Positions 22,620 to 32,111 of a DNA stretch of 64,000 nt are shown here, one piece after another. The notes beneath the pieces are model-generated. The model ran no database searches and was not told the DNA's origin. It saw only the letters and a program-made list of their open reading frames with translations. This DNA comes from Spinacia oleracea (lineage: Eukaryota; Streptophyta; Magnoliopsida; Caryophyllales; Amaranthaceae), in assembly GCF_020520425.1 (NCBI RefSeq), contig NC_079491.1, positions 4,092,001 through 4,156,000 of the forward strand, read 5' to 3'. A program made the position numbers and the translations under genes. Position 1 is the first letter of the stretch; each line of letters starts with the position of its first letter.

Positions 22620-23010
22620 TCCAAACCACAAGAGATCGGAAGAACAATCCAGACCTCTGAGCAGATCGACGGATTTGAAGAGTCTGGAAACTAAAGAGTC
22701 TCTTAGCAGATCTACGGATTTGAAGAACTCATAAACTAAAGAGTCTCTTAGCAGATCTACGGATTTGAAGAACTCATAAACTGAAGAGTCTCTTAGCAGA
22801 TCTACGGATTTGAAGAACTCATAAACTAAAGAGTCTCTTAGCAGATCTACGGATTTGAAGAACTCGCAAAACTAAAGAGTCTCTTAGCAGATCTACGGAT
22901 TTGAAGAACTCGCAAAGCTAAAGAGTCTCTTAGCAGATCTACGGATTTGAAGAACTCGCAAAACTAAAGAGTCCCCTGGCAGATCTAAGGATTTGAAAAG
23001 CTCGAAAGTA
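22620..23010. repeat. 45-46 bp tandem array inside the retrotransposon
   Basis: Units starting GAGTCTCTTAGCAGATCTAC lie at 22696, 22741, 22786, 22831, 22877, 22923 and, decayed, 22969. One more diverged unit precedes 22696. The period is 45 bp for the first steps and 46 bp for the later ones because of one extra A. It sits between pol and the 3' end of the antisense gene. Tandem arrays in the 3' untranslated region are common in Tat elements and are a known source of satellite DNA. Confidence 0.92.
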
Positions 23011-23282
23011 CAAAACTGAAAAGCAGCCAAGTAACTAACACTCATTTTTCATTCAATATTTGGGGGAAGTACAAATACATTGAAAACCTCAAAAATTGAA
23101 AACAAAATGAAACAGTTAAAATCGGCAGCCATCAACAGACAATACCGGCCTACCGAAGTACTAAGAAAGCAAAAAGAAACGAGTACAACGCAGCGCCGAG
23201 GCAAAAGGGGGAAAAGCAAGCACATATTCGGAAGTCCTCAACTGGAACCGACCGACTCTGAAGAAGACGACTGCCCGAATCC

Positions 23283-26200
23283 CTAACTCTTGGGAGTCTC
23301 AGGAGCGGCCCCTAGGGGAGCATCCTTCGAAGAACCCCCAGCAGTAGTATCACCCTCGGAAGTTGCCTTCTGGGCCCGAGCCTCTGCAAGAGCAGCTTGG
23401 CGTTCAGCTTCAGCTTCATCTCGATCAGCTTGGCATTCCACCAAGTGGTCCTCGGCCTGCATCCATAGGGGAACTTTCTCGTTCCAAGGGAAGTGAGGCA
23501 TGTGCTTCGCAAACATGCGCCGAGCACCCAGGATGCCGTTCCAGTACTGCTCTCTACACTGATCAGCAGTGTAGAGGTCGACTCGCTCCTGCTCCAACTT
23601 CCGAATATAGTCATCCTTTTCCCGAAGCTTCAGCCGAAGGACAGGCACCTTATCAGCTTGCTGCTGGATCAGCTCCCGATGCTGGACAAAATGGTGGAGC
23701 CTTAACTCCGCCTCTTTATGCTCCTTGTCGGCCGCTTCAAATTTAGACTTCATCTCCTGGAAGAGTCTATCTTTTTCCTCAAGTTCGCTAGCGAACTTAG
23801 CGGCCATATCCTTCTTTTCCTCAGCAAAGGAAGCGATCTTCTCAGCATCCTCTTCAACTCGGAAGATGAGCTGGCCAACCTCGGTCCCGATCTTCTCAGC
23901 AGACTCTCTAGCCTCGCGACTATAATGAAGGTATAGCTGCTTGACTTCCGTAAGCTCGGAGAGGAGTTGCCCAGCCTTCTGGTCCAAAATGGGAATATCA
24001 CGAGCATAAGCCTCACGATATTTCCTCAATTGTTTCTCCTCAACCGAGCTACACTCGGAAGCGAACGAGGACCAGAAAACAGCCTGGGAACGAGAGAAAG
24101 ATGAGCAAAATAGGAAAAACATAAAACAAAAACACAACTCAAAGAGAAAAATCTAGCAAATTACCTCGTTCAGATAGTACTGGGCCATCATAGCCGGATT
24201 CCTCTCTTCGGCCCCAGGAACCCTCCACTGCGGGTTAGCACGAAGCAGATTCTCCCGAGCAGCCTCGGGGCCCACCAAGGATCCCACGTGAGCCAAGGGG
24301 TCCTCTCCCAAAATCGGAGCCCTGGCATATCGAGCCATCGCCTCCCTTACTTCTTCGGGGATCCGTTTTAGCGGAACATCCGAACAGGGATCAGCATGGA
24401 TCAGCCTATCCAGGGCCGAGGTAGAAGTAGAACCCAAAGTTGAGTGGCGCCTCTTCCTCGTCAAACCTTGCTCGGGCTGCTCCTCCTCTCCAGCAGAGGG
24501 AACCTCCTTCTGAACCTCGGGGACCGCAGCTTCGGGGCCCGAGAGATCTATCATCTCCTTGTCTGGACTCTTCTCTCTCTCGAAGGGAAGATCAGCAGAC
24601 TCCTTCTTCTCCCCAGCTACCTCAGGGACATCCGAACCAGGAACAAAATCGGCTTCAATCGCCTCCATCACCTCGGTGATATCCTGGATTTCGATCCCCA
24701 AAGCAGCAGATGGTTTCAGTGGAGAGGGGATGATATCTTCCTCGATCAGCGGCTGATCCACGGGCGGCGGTTCAGCAACCACCACACTCTTTAACTTCTG
24801 CCCTGGCAAGGGCATGAAGTGAAGAAGATTCTTAGGAGGAGGCATGACTTCCGAAACCGCTTCCTACATAGCAAGCGTTCAAAGATTAGTTTCAGAAAAA
24901 GGGAGAAACGAACTACAAAAAACTCCAAGTCAGAACAAATACCTTCTCCGAGGGCTGAGAAGCCTTCGCTTTCTTCGGATGCGTGGAAGGCCTCAAAAGA
25001 GTGCTACCCTTCCTTTTGCGTTGATCCTAAAAAGGGGAGACCAAGGGTCAACGAATATAAAAGAAGAAAAAGGAAGAAATAGAGAAAAAAACGGGAAATA
25101 CCCGGTTCCTAGATAAAGAGATATCTATCCGAGCCGGAGATGAAACCGAAGGAACGGCACGCGGCACAGCGTCAGTCCCAGGACCCTAAAAAGATGGTCC
25201 AGGACCAAGACGTTAGCCGACGGCCAACCGAAAAGAAGAAGACAAACAGAAAATCGAGCCTATAAATGAACACTCACCGGGTCCGAAGTTGTCTTCAACT
25301 CAGGAAGCACAACCTTCACAGGAACAGCTTCAACAGAGGAGGCGGAATCCCACGGATCAGCTCGAACTTCGGATATCCGAGCAACCCCCGAAGGAGACAA
25401 CACGTAATCCTTCAGACGAGGATTACGAGGGTTATCTTTTCCGAACTTGTACTCGGGAGCCGGGTCGTGAATAGTCTTCAAATCCAAAGAAATGCCCAAC
25501 TTCTTAGGATCAATGCAGCTAAAGCCGTACTCTGCAAAAACAAAGCACAAAACATGTCATCAAAACGAAGCAGGAAAGAGGACAAACTCACTGAAAAACG
25601 GTCTCAGCCGAAAGACACCTACCCCTGTCAAAAATCCTGCTGAGACCGGCAACAGCAAGAATGTCCTCCCTCAAAATGTAATTGAGATTCGGGAGCCAGC
25701 TAGACGGCAGTCGATGGTTATCCTCTTGAGCCAAGAACCACTGGAGGAGGTCCACATAGTGGCGATGGTTCCGATCTGGAGCTGCCACACCCCTCATATC
25801 AGGATCAGGAGCCACGAACCACTTCGGAGGACGATAAAAGTTGGGATGCTTCGGATCCGTCGGCACACGGACGAGCAACCACTCCGTCTTCCAATTGTGG
25901 TCAGAGCTAAGGTAGGGGTACGCCGTGATGTAGTTCGGATCCCCCCTCTTTCGGGACTTCTTGTTGACAATGGTCCACCAACCATACCCATCACCCTTGG
26001 AAGCATGGTTGAGAACCAGATCGTGAAGATCCCGAAAAATAGCGACAGAGCAAGGGAAATTGACGAAGTCACACACCCATCTAAATCCGATTATGTGCCT
26101 CATAGATTTGGGTGTGAGCTGGGCCAAACTAATGTTGTACGACACCAAAAGCTCGGATACGAACGGATCCAAAGGAAAGCGGAGACCATTCTCCAAATGG

Positions 26201-26670
26201 TGAGTATACACGGAAATGAACCCCCTCGGTGGATGAGTCACCCGAGGACGCTCTTGTTCGGGAAGCTCGCACCAGTACCCCAAGGCATGCTGAATTCCGT
26301 ATAGCTCCTCGGCCTTCCGATGATAATTCCCTAACTTCGCTTCCACCAACCAGTCACCGCTGACCGATTTCTCCAACGGACCGTCGATCTGCGTGGTCTC
26401 GTGCAAAATTGAGGCATACTTGCCCTTCGGATCAGCTTCCGTCCAATGAACTGGAAACTCGGGGTAACGACGACGAGCACCCGAAAAGCCAGCTCTCTCA
26501 CCAGAGGTTGCGCGTTCATCTTCGGAAGCATCCCAACCAATCGAACTCTTCTCCAACGGCCTCGCCGAAGGCCGACCCCTCGAAGTTTTCGGTAACCTCC
26601 CCGAAGGCACGTTCTCTCTCTCACTAGAGGAGCCAACGACGAACTTGCTTTTGCCCCTATTCTTTGCCAT
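23283..26670 (-). CDS. Spliced antisense ORF of the retrotransposon, gypsy-type putative transposase-like domain plus coiled coil
   Basis: Six exons on the minus strand join in frame with GT-AG introns: 26670-25623, 25531-25278, 25185-25102, 25026-24943, 24863-24165 and 24083-23283. Together they have 2970 bases, that is 989 codons plus stop. Residues about 150-215 (RGFISVYTHHLENGLRFPLD, then a SYNISLAQLTPKSMRHIIGF core) match the Pfam family 'Putative gypsy type transposon' (PF04195, Transposase_28) as I know it. The middle is Pro/Ser/Glu-rich and acidic. The last exon is a long Glu/Lys/Ala coiled coil (EEKQLRKYREAYARD onward) with an Ala/Glu-rich tail. Such antisense ORFs are known from Tat-lineage elements; the function is unknown. 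All exons are open, so selection seems to have kept this frame until recently. Confidence 0.82.
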
Positions 26671-26924
26671 GGTCGCGAAATCTCGATCTAGGGTTTAGAT
26701 TGAGGGGTAGAAGGAAGAACGAAGAAAAAAGGAGAACTCAGAAACAAATTACCTTTTTCCGAAGCGGAATTCGCCGATAAAGCGAACAACACAAGTTCCC
26801 GAAGTCTAAAGTTGGCCGAATTTCGTAGATCTGAAGAAGCAAATTGCACTGCGATCGCCGGAATTTAGAGAGAGAATGGGTTTGAAAGAAGGAGTAAAAA
26901 GTTCAAAAAGAGCAAAGCACCCAG

Positions 26925-26932
26925 TATTTATA
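26925..26932 (-). promoter_or_regulatory. Candidate TATA box of the antisense gene
   Basis: On the minus strand TATAAATA, about 255 bp upstream of the ATG at 26670 and just inside the 3' LTR. It would give the antisense gene its own promoter, independent of the LTR. Inferred from position. Confidence 0.5.
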
Positions 26933-27099
26933 GAAAAGAAAAAGGGCGCATCAACTTCCTCAACCCACGATCTCCACGACACAGTACAACTCCCAACACT
27001 TGTCATCAATGCAAATCATCCCTTTTCAAAAAAGAGAGGGAACTTTCGGACTTCTGACAGCTGGAAACCCACCCATTTAATTCTAAATGGACCGGGTCT

Positions 27100-27107
27100 G
27101 GGGGGCA
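27100..27107 (+). promoter_or_regulatory. Polypurine tract of the LTR retrotransposon
   Basis: GGGGGGCA directly before the 3' LTR. The 3' LTR could start at 27108 (TGTTGTTTGGG) or 27111 (TGTTTGGG); the 5' LTR has only the shorter form. Confidence 0.7.
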
Positions 27108-27110
27108 TGT

Positions 27111-27536
27111 TGTTTGGGCTCCCAATTGATTCTCAATTGGGCCACTAAATCCAAAGCCCAATGGCTCTAAACAAACAGCATCAAACCCACCAATGGCTAG
27201 TCAGCCATCCATCAAGGCCCAAGGCCCAAAAGCAATAAATGACCTATGGGCATTTATTATGCAAACACTATAAATAGGCCGCCAAGGCTCACACCTCAAG
27301 GTACGTCCAATTTATCGCCTTAAGACTACTCTTCTAGAGAACCTCTCTCTAGAATCCGAGCATCGTTCTTACTTAGGCATCGGAGGGGCTTTCCTCGGAA
27401 ACACCCCCGAGGCTAGTGACTTTGCTCTTGTGCAGGTGAATTCGGACTCTACTCATTCAAACAAGCAAGATCTTCAACACATACCAAAGGGCCTTCATTC
27501 GAAGCCCATTGTTTCCATCTTTACAACACCGGAACA
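27111..27536 (+). repeat. 3' long terminal repeat
   Basis: Same length and, by eye, same sequence as 16018-16443. Ends CACCGGAACA, then target duplication AGAGA at 27537-27541. Confidence 0.95.
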
Positions 27537-27541
27537 AGAGA

Positions 27542-28010
27542 TAAATTCCGTATTTCAATTTTTGGATCGAGGCCAACTCTTATCAATTTCTTTTAATTTT
27601 TTTTTTGACATAGAAACTCTTATCAATATTTTAAAGTTAAAAAACAGAAGAAAACATAACAAAAAGATTGAAATTTTTGGAATAAAATCATTAAGAGTCG
27701 AATTTGTGAATTTGTGCATATACTTGTATATATAGCTCTCAATATAACCAAGAATAAAACGATGGGACACTTTTATGCACAAGCCGCTAGTTTAATCGAT
27801 CATCATTAATATTTTGTCTATATAGATAAATTCGACATTCCTATTTTTGGATCGAGGCCAATCTTACCAATTAATAAAGATAACAAAAGAAGAAAACCTA
27901 ACAAAAAAAAAATTGAAATTTTTTGGAATAGAATCATAAGAGTCTAATTTGTGAATTTATTCACAAGTCGTGACAAATGTATATACTTGTATAGTTGTAT
28001 ATATAGCTTT
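27542..28010. repeat. Two diverged tandem copies of a roughly 290-bp unique-looking segment
   Basis: Copy one starts GATAAATTCCGTATTTCAAT near 27540 and runs to about 27825. Copy two starts GATAAATTCGACATTCCTAT near 27826. Both contain TTTTTGGATCGAGGCCAA, AAGAAAAC/AAGAAAAC blocks, TTGGAATA-AATCAT, AGAGTC-AATTTGTGAATTT and TATACTTGTATA. A third partial copy ends at the left flank of the retrotransposon. Not coding. Confidence 0.75.
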
Positions 28011-29599
28011 GATGGGTTTTGACCTCGAGTAAGTTTTGTGGTCCAATAAATATAATCGATGCTATATCTTTAAAGTCTACACTTGAAATCAATGGCCTTA
28101 GCTTGGTGGCTTGATATAATTGATATTGGTGGGAAGTTGGGAACTAGTTTTCTCCACAACAAAAGGCATGTATTGATGTAAGGCATAATCAAGTATCATC
28201 ATTTCATAGACGTGTGTGCAACGTAATCTAACTTTTCGTTTTAAATAGAGTTACGAAGGCAATGATGTAAATGAGATTCGATCAGTCTCAAATTTTGAGT
28301 ATTATAACAAAATACTCTAAACAATTAATTAAACTAACTTTTTAATTTATTTTTTTATAAGGATGAAACTAGATAGTGCCTAGTTAAAGCACTAACCTAG
28401 CTAGCTAAATCATATAATCCAAGAAAAAAAGTTAAATTTTGTCTGATTAATTAGCCAATCACTCAATCAAACCAACATGATCATTGACCATTTAAGAATT
28501 CAACAAGATAACAATGTCTTTCATCAATCAAATTCAAATCAAGACCAAAGAAGCCAGAACAAACAAGGTAATGAAAGAAATTGTCTTCTTTGAATCAATG
28601 TTGCCCTGATAAGCTAATACAGCGAATCTAAAAGGGCGACTTTAAATCTCGTAACAGTCTGTAAAAGCGATATTTGAATCAAAAGAGGGCGAAAAAAGTT
28701 GCTAGTTGCTAGTAAAAACTTGATGTTGTAACTAGACAAGACAATCTCAAAAAAAAATATCAGAAATCCCAAATTTTGTTGTTTTCTGCATGGGAAAAAT
28801 TTGTTTCATTTTTTTTGAAAATTGAAAACTCGGATAGTAACCTTATAACTTGTTCTTTAGTATCTCTTTGGAGACACCAAACATCTTATAAGTTGACCTT
28901 TAGTGCAAAATTTTGTCACTGCCCCCAAAAGTTAAAACTTTATTTAATTATTAGATGCCCATAATTAAGCAACTTAATTGGTGCAAAACATATGGTGAAA
29001 CTATTTATTTTATAATGTTATATATGAGTAATTATTGAAATAATGATTGATAAGTGTATAATTATTTTATTTTTTAATGATGAATGAAGATTGAAACATG
29101 TGATCTGTTGTGTATTGACACACAGTCTTACTATTCGGCTAAAAGTCTAAAACCACATTGATATATTTACTTAGGCGCTGTTTTTTTTAGATTTAATTTC
29201 AGTCTCATTCAATTAGTTCATGTGATCAAAATCACATCAGATCAAGAATTGAGTCATAAGTAGGATTAGTGAGTCATAAATAGGATATACATATTACAAA
29301 TATATAGATTAATGAGTCATAACTACATAAGTAGGATTGAGTAGTACTATGCTAGGACATGTGGTTTCATGTGATCAAAATCACATCACCTCTGTTTGAT
29401 CACAATCATGTAACTTATGTTAATGCAAGTGGCCCAATTATACGATTTGTATGGGGTTTCTAAGATTTCGGTATAATTATTTCTCCTATACAGATTGTTG
29501 CCATGAAAACTATTTGTCACAACTCACAAACCTTAGTATTGAGTAAGTTTTTTTTTTTTTTTTTTGACATGGTATTTAGTAAGTATTCCTCCGCCCTGA
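28011..29599. other. Intergenic, no gene recognised
   Basis: AT-rich sequence. The palindrome-containing block CATGTGATCAAAATCACATC occurs twice, near 29219 and 29370, suggesting the ends or repeats of a small element. The frame at 28776-28964 has no recognisable domain. Confidence 0.5.
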
Positions 29600-29608
29600 A
29601 TTAATAGT

Positions 29609-30027
29609 TATAAACTTTTAGGAAAGACGGTCTAACGGTTAGACCACTTTTATTCATGCACTTTAACTAATTAGTTAACTGCTGAAACCAATTAGTTAAG
29701 TTTGAAATTTAATTAGTTAAGCAACGAAACCAGTTAGTTATGCAACCGAACCTATTAGTTAAGCACCGAACCAATTAGTTAAACGATGAAACTGATTAGT
29801 TAAACAATGAGATCGATTAGTTAAGATTTTATGAGTTTTAGTTATTAATAAGTTTGTTCGAAAATAATAACTATTCGATTCATAAATTTAACTATTTGTC
29901 TTTATACCTTAACTATTTTGTTATTCAATTAGTTATGATTTTATTACTTTTAGTTATGTTTTACACTAGTTTAGTTAGTACCAAAAAAGTGGTCTAACCA
30001 TTAGACTGTCTTACACAAAAGTTTTTG
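29609..30027. mobile_element. MITE with 9-bp target duplication (Mutator-like)
   Basis: Inverted ends of about 40 bp: the left end AGACGGTCTAACGGTTAGAC matches the complement of the right end (AGACAGTCTAATGGTTAGAC). Direct repeats ATTAATAGT at 29600-29608 and 30028-30036 give a 9-bp duplication as in Mutator-like elements. The interior holds a degenerate 20-24 bp tandem repeat built on AATTAGTTAAG (29665-29825). Non-coding. Confidence 0.75.
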
Positions 30028-30612
30028 ATTAATAGTCAAGTCTATGATATATTATTTCAGATTGTCCATAATTTTATTACTCCATAATATGATGATATAA
30101 ACGACACAGTTACTACATATTATCTAAAGGATTTCTTGTTAAACCACGTTGAAATTTAAATTATAAAGGTAGGGACATGACGTCTATTTTTCATTTAATA
30201 AAGATGCATACAACTATAAACCTAGGCATTTGTCTAATTCATTTTAGATCTTACGTAAAATTTGACTGCTCCCCGTATCCAGAAATTTGTCTTAACCATG
30301 TAATTAAGAAAGACATTCTCCATTCAAATCAATTCTATATTCAAAGAAGATTGTAGTAGGAAGTATTGATGCGTTCATTAATTTAGTTAATTGATTGATT
30401 ATTTAGACTAAAAGTTCAACTAACCATTTACCAACTGTCAAAGAACCTCAAATCAAGGGATTATTTCTCTAAATGTATAATGTATTAGTCGATTGAGACC
30501 ACAATAAGTTATAAACTTAGTATCACACCTTTTTCCAAGTTCCAAACATAAACAAACATGTCATCATTGATTTTTACACTCCAAAAATTGACATCATCCT
30601 TGATTTCTCTCT

Positions 30613-30710
30613 GTTAAGACTGGGAGTCTGTGTACAATACGTCTCAAGTTCAAATCTCACTCCACCATTTATAATTCTACTGTCCTTTGTGACTCATACG
30701 CACCAAACAA
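30613..30710 (+). mobile_element. Truncated SINE of the same family as 43426-43548
   Basis: GTTAAGACTGGGAGTCTGTG through GACTCATACGCAC aligns with the SINE at 43426-43548 (GTTAAGACTGAGGGCATGTG ... GGCTCATTCGCAC), including a B-box-like AAGTTCAAATCTC. The A-box end is missing or lost. No clear target duplication. Confidence 0.7.
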
Positions 30711-31590
30711 AAAAATTCTCTAGATTTCGCGGGTGTGTGAAAGTCAACTCTGGCAGTGTCAAAGTCAACAAATTGAGTCATTGCTTTCAGAAGTTGATAC
30801 TACTTGACTGTATAGATCAAAAAGAGCCTGTTTTTCCTTGTTTCTTCCTTCCATTTACAAAATCAAAAGCAATGGGGCCACAAAAACAATATACTCCTAA
30901 ACACAACAATATATTATGGCCCCCCTTTAAGCTAAACCCTATGTAAAAGGATGTGGCTAGAAAATAAGTTCCATTACAAGTTTTATGGACTATACATTTT
31001 AACAAAAAGTCCCACCAAATGAATGTTTGAATCACCTAACAATGGCCGAATGGCGTAATTCTCGGTTCTGCAATAACATCTGGACTTTCGTTGGTGTTGA
31101 GGCGTCGTCAAAAATGGTCAGCAAACCTAAATATACCAAAAGATTCACCAATCTGAAATCACTGATATATAAAAGGAGTATAAATTCAAAAGAATGAGAT
31201 GAAGAAACGAATTTGTTTACCTAAAGGAGTTAATGAAGTTCTCCAACTTCCCGTCAAAATACTGAAAAACTGGTCAATTGTAACAGACAGTAATACTATA
31301 CCAAAATGTATACACTGGTTACTGGTAAAAGGTTAAGATTTGTTTCCCCGCTTTTGCTTCTCCAGATTCGGTCACGAAAGGGGATCGAAAAGGATGATAG
31401 AACTACGAACAACATACTAACTGCACAGGCTATGGATGAGGTGTGAGAGTGAGTTAAGGTTTGGTCCTTAAAAATGCCAACTATAATAACTATACAATGG
31501 CATTATCTACTTTCTTTCAGCTACAGATCTATCTTCCATCTAAGACTTTGTTGGACCAACCTGCGAAAAAATTCAAGTGGGTTAGCAGGG
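30711..31590. other. No gene supported downstream of the IDM1-like gene
   Basis: Holds short frames without recognisable domains. Part of it (31040-31270) could be 3' UTR or a further 3' exon of the minus-strand gene ending at 32112: an AG-bounded block lies near 31126. I could not extend the reading frame into it. Confidence 0.4.
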
Positions 31591-31591
31591 G

Positions 31592-32090
31592 TGAGCATGG
31601 GTCGGGTACCCAAACCGATAGCATTATCGAATCGGGTAACCGATAACCAATAATGCAAAAATTGATATCCATGAACCGAACCGTTAAGTTCGGGTACCCA
31701 AACTTTCGGATCAAATATCAGGTACCCGTTATGATATTGTAAAAAATAGACTTTATAACTAGATTATTGTAATGACATTCAACACTAAATACCAACATTA
31801 GCACATGATTGACTACATTACTAATAAAAATTACAACTTACTCAAATTCAACATTGATTATTAAAATTTAGGATTTTGAACTCATGGGAAAAAATATTTA
31901 AGTTGGGAAAACTTTAAAGAAAACGTCTTATCAGATTGTTATCGGGTACCCATTATTTGTAAAACCATATCCAATACCCGAATTTCAGATCGGGTACCCG
32001 AACCGATAACCATATCGGTTCGAGTACCCACTTTTTCGGATCAGATACCGGATCGGGTTTCGGGTTTTTGGTTTATCGGATAGTTTACTC
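31592..32090. repeat. Dispersed-element-like repeat rich in CGGGTACCC palindromes
   Basis: Begins GTGAGCATGGGTCGGGTACC and carries many copies of CGGGTACCCG, AACCGATA and TATCGG in both orientations at its two ends, with an AT-rich centre. This is the look of a non-autonomous DNA transposon (possibly hAT-like), but no terminal repeat pair or target duplication was fixed. Confidence 0.5.
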
Positions 32091-32111
32091 AAGATTTAAA
32101 ATGAGGCAAGC

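Larger units (their letters stand above)
16018..27536 (+). mobile_element. Complete Tat-lineage Ty3/gypsy LTR retrotransposon
   Basis: An 11.5-kb element with 426-bp LTRs (TG...CA), a 5-bp target duplication AGAGA, a primer-binding site just after the 5' LTR and a G-rich polypurine tract before the 3' LTR. Order: LTR, gag-protease-RT-RNase H-second RNase H-integrase, a tandem array, an antisense spliced gene, LTR. The second, archaeal-type RNase H between the first RNase H and integrase, together with the long 3' region carrying an antisense ORF, are known hallmarks of the Tat lineage. The two LTRs look identical when compared base by base by eye, so insertion was recent. One in-frame stop interrupts pol. 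Confidence 0.96.

Noticed and set aside
22620-23010. CRISPR-like appearance of regularly spaced repeats
   Set aside because: The 45-bp units are directly adjacent without unique spacers, and the locus is a plant retrotransposon.
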